Shown here: piece by piece, positions 1 through 7,639 of the stretch | Layout of the letters: each line of letters opens with the position of its first letter | How positions within the stretch are numbered: position 1 is the first letter of the stretch | Assembly: GCA_037442205.1 (NCBI GenBank) | Contig: JBBIQS010000062.1 | Coordinates: 1 to 48,539, forward strand | Direction: 5' to 3' | Source of the DNA: JBBIQS01 sp037442205 | GTDB lineage: Bacteria; Myxococcota; Myxococcia; Myxococcales; UBA5297 | Length of the DNA: 48,539 nucleotides | The notes under the pieces: model-generated | The model's database searches: none | What the model was told of the DNA's origin: nothing | The model's input: the letters and a program-made list of their open reading frames with translations, nothing else | Position numbers and translations under genes: made by a program

Positions 1-59
1 CCCCCGCGCCCCAGCCCGCGCCCCAGCCCGCTCCGGCCGGCGAGGCGCCCAAGAGCTGA
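1..59 (+). CDS. infC: Translation initiation factor IF-3, C-terminal tail (partial)
   Basis: Only the last 18 codons and a TGA stop (57-59) are inside the window. The readable peptide is a Pro/Ala/Gln repeat (PAPQPAPQPAPAGEAPKS), a low-complexity tail and not a folded domain. Identity is inferred from position: infC precedes rpmI and rplT in most bacteria, and the 42-bp gap to rpmI fits one operon. Myxobacterial IF-3 (Dsg in Myxococcus xanthus) is known to carry an extra C-terminal tail, which would explain a Pro/Ala-rich end here. No IF-3 domain residues are visible, so the call rests on synteny. Confidence 0.6.
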   Translation, partial: PAPQPAPQPAPAGEAPKS

Positions 60-101
60 CCTACGCAGCACCCATCGCAAAGAAGAAAGAGAAGGACGGA
101 C

Positions 102-305
102 ATGTCGAAGCTGAAGACCAACAGCGGCGCGGCCAAGCGCTTCAAGGTCAAGAAGAGCGGGAAGGTGAAGTTCGCCCGCGCTTTCGCGCGCCACTGCATG
201 CTCTCGAAGAACGGCAAGACCAACCGCCGCCTGCGCGGCAACGGCCACCTCGAGAAGCAGGACGCCAACAAGGTGAAGCAGCTGTTCCCGTACGGCGCCA
301 ACTAG
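102..305 (+). CDS. rpmI: 50S ribosomal protein L35
   Basis: A 67-residue, strongly basic protein of the normal L35 length. It opens with the family pattern (KLKTNSGAAKRFKVKKSGK) and carries the later HxLxKNGKTNRRLR-type segment. It is part of the large ribosomal subunit. An AAGGA Shine-Dalgarno sequence lies just upstream of the ATG. It sits between the infC tail and rplT, the standard IF3-L35-L20 operon, which in other bacteria is autoregulated by L20. No leader structure for such control could be assigned in the short gaps here. Confidence 0.97.
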   Translation: MSKLKTNSGAAKRFKVKKSGKVKFARAFARHCMLSKNGKTNRRLRGNGHLEKQDANKVKQLFPYGAN

Positions 306-395
306 CCGGCCGGTTTCGCAGTCAAACCGCAGCGCCCGCGCACCAAAGAGCCTCTCGAAGAAGGGGACGCGTAGGGCGCGCATGAGGAGAAGCAG

Positions 396-737
396 ATGAG
401 AGTCAAGAAGGGCGTAAAGGCGCGTCGCCGCCGCAATTCAATCCTGAAGCTCGCCAAGGGCTTCCGCGGCCGCCGCAAGAACTGCTACCGCCGCGCCAAT
501 CAGGCGGTGGAGCGCGCGCTGGACTACGCCACCCGGGATCGCCGGCAGAAGCGGCGCGACTTCCGCAAGCTGTGGATCGTGCGCATCAACGCCGCGGCCC
601 GGCTCAACGGCACCACCTACAGCAAGCTCATCGCTGCCCTGACCAAGAAGGGCGTGGCGATCGACCGCAAGATCATGGCCGACCTGGCCGTGTTCGATCC
701 GGCGGGCTTTACCGCGGTGGTGGCGGCCGGCAAGTAG
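396..737 (+). CDS. rplT: 50S ribosomal protein L20
   Basis: A 113-residue basic protein matching L20: an N-terminal Arg/Lys-rich extension (MRVKKGVKARRRRN), then AKGFRGRRKNCYRRANQAVERAL and a C-terminal globular part containing LWIVRINAAAR and a GVAIDRKIMADLAV segment. It binds 23S rRNA early in 50S assembly and, in several bacteria, represses its own operon. The ATG is preceded by GAGGAG with good spacing. It lies 90 bp after rpmI and 120 bp before pheS, with a hairpin plus T-rich stretch in the latter gap. Confidence 0.97.
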   Translation: MRVKKGVKARRRRNSILKLAKGFRGRRKNCYRRANQAVERALDYATRDRRQKRRDFRKLWIVRINAAARLNGTTYSKLIAALTKKGVAIDRKIMADLAVFDPAGFTAVVAAGK

Positions 738-791
738 CGCGTTCGGAACGTCCGGCGCGCTCCTTTCGGCGAGCGCTCCGGGCGGGCAACG

Positions 792-838
792 ACAGGCCGC
801 TCGGACGCTCCAGGGCGTTCGGCGGCCTGTCGGCTTTT
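792..838 (+). terminator. Intrinsic terminator or attenuator between rplT and pheS
   Basis: Inverted repeat ACAGGCCGC (792-800) / GCGGCCTGT (822-830), a perfect 9-bp stem with a partly self-pairing loop, followed by CGGCTTTTCT. This is the form of a Rho-independent terminator. It lies between the ribosomal protein genes and pheS, so it could be partial readthrough control or attenuation of pheST. No Phe-rich leader peptide and no T-box motif were found in the 120-bp gap, so the regulatory mode is open. Confidence 0.6.
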
Positions 839-857
839 CTGGAGGCGAAGCAAGTCC

Positions 858-1946
858 ATGGCAAAGAAAGAACCGGTGGCGGCGGCGCCGCTGCCCGACG
901 AGCTGGCGCGGGAGCTGAGCGGGCTGCAGGAGAAGGCCCTCGCCGAGCTGCGCGGCGCCTCCGACGAGGCGGCGCTGGAGCAGGCCCGGGTGGCGCACCT
1001 GGGGATGAAGGGCACCACCGCCAAGCTGTTCGAGCGGCTGGCCAAGGTCCCCGGCGACCAGAAGCGCGCCTTCGGCCAGCAGGCCAACGCGATCAAGGTG
1101 GCGCTGGAGCAGGCCCACGCCGAGCGCAAGCAGGCGCTGGAGTCGGCGGCCCTGGACCGCGAGCTGACCGGCGAGAAGCTGGACGTGACGCTCCCCGGCC
1201 GGCGCGGCCACCTCGGGCGGCGCCACCCGGTGAGCCGGACCCTGGACGACATCTGCGCCATCTTCGCGCGGCTGGGCTTCGACATCGCCACCGGCCCGGA
1301 GCTGGAGCGCGACTACTTCAACTTCGAGGCCCTCAACATCCCGGCCGACCATCCTGCCCGGGACATGCAGGACACCTTCTACCTCGACCAGTCGGCGTTC
1401 GAGTCGGCGCCGTCGGGGGCGGTGCTGCTGCGCACCCATACCTCGCCGGTGCAGGTGCGGACCATGCTCGAGACCAAGCCGCCGGTGCGGATCGTGGCCC
1501 CGGGCAAGGTCTACCGCTGCGACAGCGACGTCACCCACACCCCGATGTTCCACCAGGTCGAGGGCTTGCTGGTGGACGAGAAGGTGACCTTCGCCGAGCT
1601 CAAGGGGACCCTGGGAGCGTTCGTGCAGGCGCTGTTCGGCGCCGCGACCAAGACCCGCTTCCGGCCCAGCTACTTCCCGTTCACCGAGCCGTCGGCGGAG
1701 GTGGACATCAGCTGCGTGCTGTGCGGCGGCAAGGGCTGCCGGCTGTGCAAGGGCACCGGCTGGATCGAGGTGCTGGGCGCCGGGATGGTGCACCCCAACG
1801 TCTTCAAGTCGGTGAGCTACGACGCCGACAAGGTGAGCGGCTTCGCCTTCGGCATGGGCGTGGAGCGGCTGACCATGCTGCGCTACGGCGTGGACGACCT
1901 GCGGCTGTTCTTCGAGAACGACCCGCGGTTCCTCGAGCAGTTCTGA
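858..1946 (+). CDS. pheS: Phenylalanine-tRNA ligase alpha subunit
   Basis: PheS (362 aa) is the catalytic subunit of the alpha2-beta2 enzyme that charges tRNA-Phe with phenylalanine using ATP. The N-terminal ~100 residues form the expected coiled-coil tRNA-binding arm. Class II synthetase motifs follow, including GRRGHLGRRHPVSRTLDDI, the motif 2 region (RTHTSPVQVRTM then KVYRCDSDVTHTPMFHQVEG) and the motif 3 segment GFAFGMGVERLTMLRYGVDD. A Cys-rich CxxC...CxxC insertion near residue 285 is common in this family. The ATG at 858 has GGAGG at 841-845. It is followed 33 bp later by pheT, with which it is certainly co-transcribed. Confidence 0.97.
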   Translation: MAKKEPVAAAPLPDELARELSGLQEKALAELRGASDEAALEQARVAHLGMKGTTAKLFERLAKVPGDQKRAFGQQANAIKVALEQAHAERKQALESAALDRELTGEKLDVTLPGRRGHLGRRHPVSRTLDDICAIFARLGFDIATGPELERDYFNFEALNIPADHPARDMQDTFYLDQSAFESAPSGAVLLRTHTSPVQVRTMLETKPPVRIVAPGKVYRCDSDVTHTPMFHQVEGLLVDEKVTFAELKGTLGAFVQALFGAATKTRFRPSYFPFTEPSAEVDISCVLCGGKGCRLCKGTGWIEVLGAGMVHPNVFKSVSYDADKVSGFAFGMGVERLTMLRYGVDDLRLFFENDPRFLEQF

Positions 1947-1979
1947 TCCGTCCGCAAGGCTAAAGGCGAGAGAACGATC

Positions 1980-4382
1980 ATGAAGATCAGCCTCAATTGG
2001 CTCGCAGATTACGTGGAGCTCCCCGCCGACTCCGACGAGCTGGCGCGCAAGCTGACGATGGCCGGCCTCGAGGTCGAGGGCATCGAGCGGCTGGGCGAAG
2101 GGCTCGACGGGGTGGTGGTCGGCCACATCCTGGAGAGCAAGCAGCACCCCAACGCCGAGAAGCTGTCGGTGACCAAGGTTGATGCCGGCAAGCTCGGGCA
2201 GCTGCAGATCGTGTGCGGCGCCAAGAACTACAAGGTCGGCGACAAGGTCCCGCTGGCGACCCTCGGCACCAAGCTGCCGGGCGGGCTCAAGATCGAGAAG
2301 GCCAAGCTGCGCGGCGAAGAGTCGTTCGGCATGCTCTGCTCGGAGAAGGAGCTGGGGCTGGCCGAGGAGGCCTCCGGGCTGTTGATCCTCGACCCGTCGC
2401 TGGTCCCGGGCACGCCCATCGCCGAGGCGCTCCATCTCAAGGACGTGGTCTTCGAGGTCAACGTCACGCCCAACCGCTCCGATTGCCTGTCGCACCTGGG
2501 CATCGCGCGCGAGGTCGCCGCGCTGACCGGCAAGGCCTTGAAGCTGCCGCACGTCTCCATCAAGGAGAGCGGGAAGCCGGCCAGCCAGCTGGTGAAGGTG
2601 AAGCTGGAGGAGCCGGAGCGCTGCCCGCGCTACGCCGCGCGCGTGCTCGAGGGCGTGAAGCTCGGCCCCTCGCCGATGTGGATGCAGAGCCGCCTCCGGG
2701 CGGTGGGCATCCGGGCCATCAGCAACGCGGTCGACGTCACCAACTACGTGCTGATGGAGTGCGGCCAGCCGCTGCACGCCTTCGACCTGGACCTGGTGGC
2801 CGAGCAGACGATCGTGGTGCGCAAGGCCAAGGCGGCCGAGAAGATGACCACCCTCGACGGCAAGGAGCGCGAGCTCTCCGCCGAGGACCTGGTGATCGCC
2901 GACGCCAAGGCGCCCAGCGCCCTGGCCGGCGTGATGGGCGGGGCCACCAGCGAGGTCTCGGCGCAGACCAGGCGCATTCTCTTGGAGAGCGCGTACTTCG
3001 CCCCGGGCAACATCCGGCGGACCGCGCGCCGCCACGCGCTGCACTCGGAGTCCTCGCACCGCTTCGAGCGCGGGGTCGATCCCGAGGGCGTGCTCTTCGC
3101 CCAGGATCGGGCGGCCAAGCTCTTGGCCGAGCTGTGCCAGGCGACGGTGGCCCCGGGCCGCGTCGATGCCTGCCCCAAGCCGGCGGCGCGGCGCACTTTC
3201 ACCCTGCGCTTCGAGCGGGTGGGCCAGGTGCTGGGGACGCCGGTCGAGAAGTCGAAGGTGGCCGCGGTGCTGACCGGGCTGGGGTTCCAGCTCGAGCTGT
3301 CGGGCGAGACCGCCAAGGTGACCGTGCCCTCGTGGCGCGGGGACGTGGAAGGGGAGGCCGACTGCGTCGAAGAGGTGGCGCGGACCCTCGGCTTCGGGAG
3401 CATCCCGGCGGCGCTGCCGCGCGGGGTGGCCCACGTCGCCGCCGAGCCGATGTCGCGGTTGCTCGACGGGCGGCTGCGCGGGGCGCTGTCGGCCGCGGGC
3501 TTCGACGAGGTGGTGAACTACTCGTTCGTGGGCGCCAAGGACCTCGAAGTCCTGACGCCGGGCGTGAAGCCGATCGCGGTGAAGAATCCGCTTTCTCTCG
3601 ACCAGGCGGTGATGTGCACCACGCGGCTGGCCGGGCTGCTGCAGAACGTGAAGCGCAGCCTCAATCGGCAGGTCGCGGACGTGCGGCTGTACGAGCTGGG
3701 GCGGATCTACCTGCCGCAGAAGGAGAAGGGCGCCAAGACGCCGGCGGACGAGCAGCGGATGTTGACCGGGGTGATGGTCGGCTCGCGCACGCCGCAGCAG
3801 TGGGGCCAGCCGGCGCAGGCGGTGGACTTCTTCGATCTCAAGGGCGCCCTCGAGCAGGTGCTGGAGGCCAGCGGGATCAAGGGGGCGCAGTTTGTCCCGG
3901 CGAGAAGCGCGATTCTGCACCCGCGCAGCGCGGCGGAACTCAAGGTCGGCGAGGTGTCGCTGGGGACGATGGGCGAGTTGCATCCCAAGGTGGCGCAGGC
4001 GCTGGATATGCCGCGCGGGGTCTACGTCTTCGAGCTGCGCTGCGAGGCGCTGGAGCAGGTGGCGCAGCTGGTGCCGGCGTCGAAGGGCGTGCCGCGGTTC
4101 CCGGCGGTGTTGCGGGACATCGCGCTGATCCTGGACGACCAGGTGGCGGCGGCGGCGGTGGAGGCGGAAATCCGCAGTGCCGGCGGGGGCTTGGTCGAGG
4201 AGGCGCTGCTGTTCGACCAGTACCGGGGGCAGAACATACCCGCCGGGAAGAAGAGCCTGGCCTACGCCATCCGCTACCGGGCGGCGGACCGGACGCTGAC
4301 CGACGAGGAGACCTTGCAGGCGCAGGGGCGCATCGTCGCCAGGCTGGGGGAGAAGTTCGGGGCCGAACTCCGGGCCCAGTGA
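1980..4382 (+). CDS. pheT: Phenylalanine-tRNA ligase beta subunit
   Basis: PheT (800 aa, full length) is the structural and editing subunit of PheRS. Domains visible in order: N-terminal segment (MKISLNWLADYVELP), a tRNA-binding OB fold with HPNAEKLSVTKVDAG, the B3/B4 editing region (CPRYAARVLEGVKLGPSPMW, then LMECGQPLHAFDLD), B5 (RVGQVLGTPVEKSKV), a synthetase-like core, and the C-terminal FDX-ACB anticodon-binding domain starting near VPRFPAVLRDIALILDD. No frameshift or missing domain is seen. The start follows a GAGAG-type Shine-Dalgarno sequence. ihfA follows, as in many proteobacteria. Confidence 0.97.
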   Translation: MKISLNWLADYVELPADSDELARKLTMAGLEVEGIERLGEGLDGVVVGHILESKQHPNAEKLSVTKVDAGKLGQLQIVCGAKNYKVGDKVPLATLGTKLPGGLKIEKAKLRGEESFGMLCSEKELGLAEEASGLLILDPSLVPGTPIAEALHLKDVVFEVNVTPNRSDCLSHLGIAREVAALTGKALKLPHVSIKESGKPASQLVKVKLEEPERCPRYAARVLEGVKLGPSPMWMQSRLRAVGIRAISNAVDVTNYVLMECGQPLHAFDLDLVAEQTIVVRKAKAAEKMTTLDGKERELSAEDLVIADAKAPSALAGVMGGATSEVSAQTRRILLESAYFAPGNIRRTARRHALHSESSHRFERGVDPEGVLFAQDRAAKLLAELCQATVAPGRVDACPKPAARRTFTLRFERVGQVLGTPVEKSKVAAVLTGLGFQLELSGETAKVTVPSWRGDVEGEADCVEEVARTLGFGSIPAALPRGVAHVAAEPMSRLLDGRLRGALSAAGFDEVVNYSFVGAKDLEVLTPGVKPIAVKNPLSLDQAVMCTTRLAGLLQNVKRSLNRQVADVRLYELGRIYLPQKEKGAKTPADEQRMLTGVMVGSRTPQQWGQPAQAVDFFDLKGALEQVLEASGIKGAQFVPARSAILHPRSAAELKVGEVSLGTMGELHPKVAQALDMPRGVYVFELRCEALEQVAQLVPASKGVPRFPAVLRDIALILDDQVAAAAVEAEIRSAGGGLVEEALLFDQYRGQNIPAGKKSLAYAIRYRAADRTLTDEETLQAQGRIVARLGEKFGAELRAQ

Positions 4383-4406
4383 CGGGAAGCGGCGCAAGCG
4401 CCTAAA

Positions 4407-4435
4407 TTGACAAGGGAAATGAAACCGGCTTCAAT
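4407..4435 (+). promoter_or_regulatory. Sigma-70-type promoter for ihfA
   Basis: TTGACA (4407-4412, a perfect -35 consensus), a 17-bp spacer, and TTCAAT (4430-4435, 4 of 6 to consensus). It lies in an A/T-richer stretch between pheT and ihfA, with a predicted start near 4442 and about 20 nt of leader. This suggests ihfA has its own promoter besides readthrough from pheST, as in Escherichia coli. Confidence 0.65.
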
Positions 4436-4462
4436 TGGCCGACTCTTAATTCCGGGGCACCG

Positions 4463-4798
4463 ATGACCAAGGCAGACATCATCGAGAGCGTCTACGAGAA
4501 GGTGGGCTTCTCCAAGAAGGAGAGCGCCGAGATCGTGGAGATGGTGTTCGACACCATCAAGGAGACGCTCGAGCGCGGGGAGAAGATCAAGATCTCCGGG
4601 TTCGGCAACTTCATCGTTCGCGACAAGAAGTCGCGGGTGGGGCGCAACCCGCAAACCGGCAAGGAGATTGAGATCTCCGCGCGGCGGGTGCTGACCTTCC
4701 GCCCGAGCCAGGTGCTCAAGAACGCCCTCAACGGCATCGAGGGCGGCTCGCCCGACGCCGACGACGATGACGAGGGCGACGAGAGCGGCGACGAGTAG
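4463..4798 (+). CDS. ihfA: Integration host factor alpha-like DNA-bending protein with acidic tail
   Basis: A 111-residue HU/IHF-family protein. The N-terminal helices (MTKADIIESVYEKVGFSKKE) and the DNA-binding arm with GFGNF, RVGRNPQTGKEIEI and RRVLTFRPSQVLKNALNG are all present. The Asn-Pro at the tip of the arm is the intercalating proline motif. IHF bends DNA for recombination and transcription. Position directly after pheT supports ihfA over hup. Unusual: the last ~18 residues (after NGIEGG) are an Asp/Glu-rich tail that standard ~99-residue IhfA lacks. Which partner subunit it uses is not visible here. Confidence 0.9.
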   Translation: MTKADIIESVYEKVGFSKKESAEIVEMVFDTIKETLERGEKIKISGFGNFIVRDKKSRVGRNPQTGKEIEISARRVLTFRPSQVLKNALNGIEGGSPDADDDDEGDESGDE

Positions 4799-4827
4799 GT
4801 TTTCGCCGGCTTTCCCAGCCAAAGTCC

Positions 4828-4856
4828 TTGACTTCCCTCGAGGCGATCGGCATAAC
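4828..4856 (+). promoter_or_regulatory. Sigma-70-type promoter for tRNA-Pro
   Basis: TTGACT (4828-4833; 5 of 6 to the -35 consensus), a 17-bp spacer, then CATAAC (4851-4856; 4 of 6). A start near 4863 would leave a short 5' leader ahead of the tRNA at 4886. It sits in the gap after ihfA and has no other obvious client. Confidence 0.65.
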
Positions 4857-4883
4857 CGCCCGGTCGTTTTCACCCTGTTGTCC

Positions 4884-4962
<79 letters not shown>

Positions 4963-4966
4963 ATCG

Positions 4967-5004
4967 AAGCCCCCGGATCCGCTGAGGATTCGGGGGCTTT
5001 GTGT
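4967..5004 (+). terminator. Rho-independent terminator after tRNA-Pro
   Basis: A 14-bp stem, AAGCCCCCGGATCC (4967-4980) with GGATTCGGGGGCTT (4986-4999), contains one G-T pair. The loop is GCTGA and the stem is followed by TGTGTT. It begins four bases after the tRNA CCA end. Confidence 0.9.
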
Positions 5005-5132
5005 TATCGCTTCCAGCGTCGGGTAGCACGGGTGCGAGACGGGAGGGTGCCGCGCTCGCTGGTGGGCGAAAGCGGCGAGCCGCGGGTAGTCGGCACGAGG
5101 CGGCGCCAGCTCCGGCTGCCTGAGGTTGAACC

Positions 5133-5672
5133 ATGATGATCGCGCAGTCGCTCGAACGCTTCCAACTTGCCCTCGAAAGGCGAAACGATTCGCGCACCGA
5201 GTCGTCGCCGGATCGGCCGTTGACGACGGTGGCCGTCGAAGAGGAGATGCAGCGCTTCCTGACCGACTGGTCCGTGCCGAGCGAGTTCCGGTCGTTCCTG
5301 GAGAGGCACAGCTACGACCACCACGTGACCATGGGGCATCTCACCTTCGACTGCGTCAACTCGTTGGCCGAGGAGAACCTCGACGAGGGCAACGCCGCCT
5401 GCGTCGAAGCCGGCCTGCTGATCATCGGCTCCGGCCTCAACGGGGATCCCATCGTTCTCGACCTGCGCGCGGGCACCGTGGGCTACGTGAAGAACGACGA
5501 CCTCTTCGCGGAGGACGACGACAGGAGGCCCGTGCGCGAGGTGTTCCGCGACAGCGGTCTCGACGTGGGCTCGTTCTATCTCGCAGCGGCGCTGTACCAG
5601 GATGCGTTTCCGGTCGACGGGTACGAGGCCGAAGACTTGGAAGGTTCCTTCAGCGAGCGTTTCCCGCTGTAG
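5133..5672 (+). CDS. SUKH/SMI1-KNR4-like protein, possible toxin-immunity protein
   Basis: A 179-residue protein. The fold signature is of the SMI1/KNR4 (SUKH) superfamily: an N-terminal helical part with VPSEFRSFLERH, then the hallmark strand pair GLLIIGSGLNGDPIVLDLRAG followed by GTVGYVKNDDLF, and an acidic helix. In bacteria SUKH proteins are commonly immunity proteins of polymorphic toxins, including contact-dependent ones. The protein is acidic and has no signal peptide, so it is cytosolic. GAGG (5122-5125) is spaced 7 nt from the ATG; the next codon is also ATG. It is the first gene after the tRNA-Pro terminator. No cognate toxin is in the window, so the immunity role is inference from family. 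Confidence 0.65.
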   Translation: MMIAQSLERFQLALERRNDSRTESSPDRPLTTVAVEEEMQRFLTDWSVPSEFRSFLERHSYDHHVTMGHLTFDCVNSLAEENLDEGNAACVEAGLLIIGSGLNGDPIVLDLRAGTVGYVKNDDLFAEDDDRRPVREVFRDSGLDVGSFYLAAALYQDAFPVDGYEAEDLEGSFSERFPL

Positions 5673-5708
5673 GGACGTGGGAACCTCCGGCGCCGGCTCG
5701 GAAGCCGG

Positions 5709-5734
5709 CCCTGGCGCGTAATGGCGCGTCAGGG
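5709..5734 (+). other. Hairpin between two accessory genes
   Basis: CCCTGGCGCG (5709-5718) pairs with CGCGTCAGGG (5725-5734) over 10 bp with one G-T pair, enclosing the loop TAATGG. No T-run follows, so it is not a clear intrinsic terminator. It could be an mRNA-end or processing structure, and lies just before the possible start at 5756. Confidence 0.45.
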
Positions 5735-5755
5735 TCCGCTGTCAGGGGGAGGGGA

Positions 5756-6418
5756 ATGCTCGTGAGAAACTCCTCACGTCCCTGTCCCCGGATGCCCGCT
5801 CCGGCGATCCTCAATGAGCTGGAGCGGGCAAGCGCCTGGCTTCATGGGGATTTCGCCGCCGATCTCCGAGGAGTGAGGGGAGGCAGTTCCATGTGGCTGA
5901 GCACGCGCTTCAAGTTCCGCGAAGGCGACGACGACTGGGCCGACTACCAGCGCTTCATCCAGCTTCCCCAGCTCAAGGAAGTCCGGTCGCTGGACGCGGC
6001 GCTGAACAAGTACGTCGACCATTGCGGCTCCTGCGAGCTCAGTTCCCTTGCTAGGTTGTCGTCCGCGAGAGGGGCGCTCCCTCCGGTGGTCAGCGAAGCG
6101 CAGTACCTGCTGCTCGTAATGGACGCCGAGAAGGAGCAGCTGCCCGCCGACGCCGCCGGATGCCGATTGCTCGGCCACGACCTCTCCGACGAGACCCGAA
6201 CCTCATCCCTGCTCAACTGCGGCTCGTGGACGGGGAGGTTGGCGCCGTTCGTCGGCAGGCTGAACGGATACGGCCTGCTCAGCCATGATGACGCCATCGC
6301 CGCCAAGGCACTGCTACCCGCTGAGTGGCCAGGAGATCCGCATGCGGAGGTCACAGTCTGGGCGCTCTATGAGGTGGCGGCCAGTGCCTTCCTGCCAGGC
6401 AGCTTGCCGTCGAGGTAG
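5756..6418 (+). CDS. Uncharacterised cytosolic protein
   Basis: An open frame of 220 residues; I do not recognise a named family. It begins with an amphipathic helix (ILNELERASAWLHGDF) and is predicted soluble, with a conserved-looking C-terminal part containing LLNCGSWTGRLAPFVGRLN and HAEVTVWALYEV. The start is uncertain: ATG at 5756 has a close GGAGG; ATG at 5792 has no Shine-Dalgarno; ATG at 5891 has the best one (GGGGAGG at 5877-5883, 7-nt spacing), which would give 175 residues. I prefer the longer form because the upstream codons look protein-like. It lies between the SUKH-like gene and a membrane gene on the same strand, 45 bp from the latter, so it may belong to an immunity-type cluster. 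That is context, not proof. Confidence 0.6.
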   Translation: MLVRNSSRPCPRMPAPAILNELERASAWLHGDFAADLRGVRGGSSMWLSTRFKFREGDDDWADYQRFIQLPQLKEVRSLDAALNKYVDHCGSCELSSLARLSSARGALPPVVSEAQYLLLVMDAEKEQLPADAAGCRLLGHDLSDETRTSSLLNCGSWTGRLAPFVGRLNGYGLLSHDDAIAAKALLPAEWPGDPHAEVTVWALYEVAASAFLPGSLPSR

Positions 6419-6463
6419 GAGTAGCGAGGCCTTGGTCGCCTCAACTCGTTCTCCGGTAGCCCA

Positions 6464-7159
6464 ATGACCGTGCCACCTCTACTCGAGCCGCCACTGCTGC
6501 TGTGGGAATCCGGCGACCTGCACATCTTCGACAGTGTTCCCGAAGCGGAATCCTGGCTCGAGGCCGTCGACGTCAGGGATGGCATCTACCGGGGCTTCGA
6601 TGCCCGGGGACGGCTGCTTATGCTCGGCACCTCGCTCAAGGTTTCGAAGGTGCTGGGCTTGCTCAAGACCGCCATCGAGAGGGTCGTCATCTCCTCGGCC
6701 GAAGAGGTTCCGGGGCATCGCGAGGAATTGCGCGGCATCCTGCTCAAGTTTCTTGCGGCCTGCGGCGACGACTCCGAGGCGCTGGGGAGGATGAGCCTCG
6801 ATGAACTCATCGTTCGGGCCAGGCCGCCCATGGGCCGCCGGAACAAGCGCCCGATGTCCCTGCTGATTCGTCTCTTGAAGCTCCTGCAGCTTCCGGTCGC
6901 CGCGCTGGGGGCCTACGCCGGATTGGCCGCGTTCGCTGGTTCGGCGTGCCTCGTCCCCAGGCTTGCCAACTGGTTGGAGCGCTGCGACAACCCGGGGGGC
7001 GACGGAGCAACTCTCCCGCTCGTCGCTCTGGCTTGGCTCGGCTCGGCGGCTCTCGGCGCGACTGCGGCGACGATCGGCTGGCGCCGGCTGTTGCTCGACC
7101 GGATTGCTCGCCCCGCGGGCGGCAGCATCGCCGGAAGAGGAAGCGGGAACCGCTCGTGA
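6464..7159 (+). CDS. Uncharacterised protein with C-terminal membrane segments
   Basis: 231 residues, no recognised family. The N-terminal ~125 residues are soluble and look like a compact alpha/beta domain (LLLWESGDLHIFDSVPEAE, then YRGFDARGRLLMLGTSL). A basic hinge (RRNKRPMS) leads to two or three hydrophobic segments, roughly 138-160 and 185-203, and an Arg/Gly tail. The likely arrangement is an inner-membrane protein with a cytosolic N-domain. It is the last gene of the same-strand accessory cluster after tRNA-Pro and converges on the DUF1761-like gene. Membrane-anchored immunity proteins have this shape, but nothing here proves that role. Confidence 0.6.
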   Translation: MTVPPLLEPPLLLWESGDLHIFDSVPEAESWLEAVDVRDGIYRGFDARGRLLMLGTSLKVSKVLGLLKTAIERVVISSAEEVPGHREELRGILLKFLAACGDDSEALGRMSLDELIVRARPPMGRRNKRPMSLLIRLLKLLQLPVAALGAYAGLAAFAGSACLVPRLANWLERCDNPGGDGATLPLVALAWLGSAALGATAATIGWRRLLLDRIARPAGGSIAGRGSGNRS

Positions 7160-7213
7160 TGCGGCAGCGGGAACTCTGGGAAGAATGAAGGCGGCGATCA
7201 GCGAGCTCTGGCC

Positions 7214-7639
7214 TCAGCGCCACACGGCCAGCACGCCGCCGAAGCAGGCATTCACCACGAGGTAGTTCCCCAGGTTGATGGCCACGATCACGCTTTTGCG
7301 GCCTTCCCACAGCGTGCCCAGGCAGACGGGGAGCACCTGGCCGGCCCAGAGCAGCAGGCCGATCACTGCGCCCTGGGCGAAGGTCTGGGCGCCCAGGCTG
7401 CGCACCAGCAGCTGCAGCGCCAGGCTCAACGCCAGGCTGCTGAGGAGCGCGCCGCCGAACAGGAAGGGCATGCGCTTCCTGTCGGCTTCGCTCATCTTGG
7501 ATGGATCCCGATTCAGTCCCGCGGCGGTCGCCCAGGCCTTGAACCAGGGCGCCACCGGCGAGTACCAGAGCCAGCCCAGGACGAAGTTGGCCGCGGCGAG
7601 CGCCAGGAACTGGGGAACCTGCAGGGTGAAGTTGATCAT
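7214..7639 (-). CDS. DUF1761-like small integral membrane protein
   Basis: About 141 residues with four hydrophobic helices. The first helix contains the family pattern LGWLWYSPVAPWFKAWATAAG, followed by a polar loop rich in Lys/Arg/Asp (RDPSKMSEADRKRM) and three further helices. This matches DUF1761, a small bacterial membrane family of unknown function. I use the ATG at 7639 because GAAGG lies 5 nt upstream of it on the minus strand; a GTG two codons earlier (7645) is the alternative but overlaps that Shine-Dalgarno. It stands alone and converges with the preceding plus-strand gene. Confidence 0.75.
   Translation of the reverse strand: MINFTLQVPQFLALAAANFVLGWLWYSPVAPWFKAWATAAGLNRDPSKMSEADRKRMPFLFGGALLSSLALSLALQLLVRSLGAQTFAQGAVIGLLLWAGQVLPVCLGTLWEGRKSVIVAINLGNYLVVNACFGGVLAVWR

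Noticed and set aside
738..857. Phe-leader peptide or T-box for pheS attenuation
   Set aside because: No start codon with a run of Phe codons and no T-box motif is present in the gap; only a hairpin with T-rich tail.
438..4397. A very long minus-strand open frame opposite rplT-pheS-pheT
   Set aside because: Product of high GC and few stops. The encoded protein is Arg/Leu/His-rich without domains, and the opposite strand carries well-known genes.
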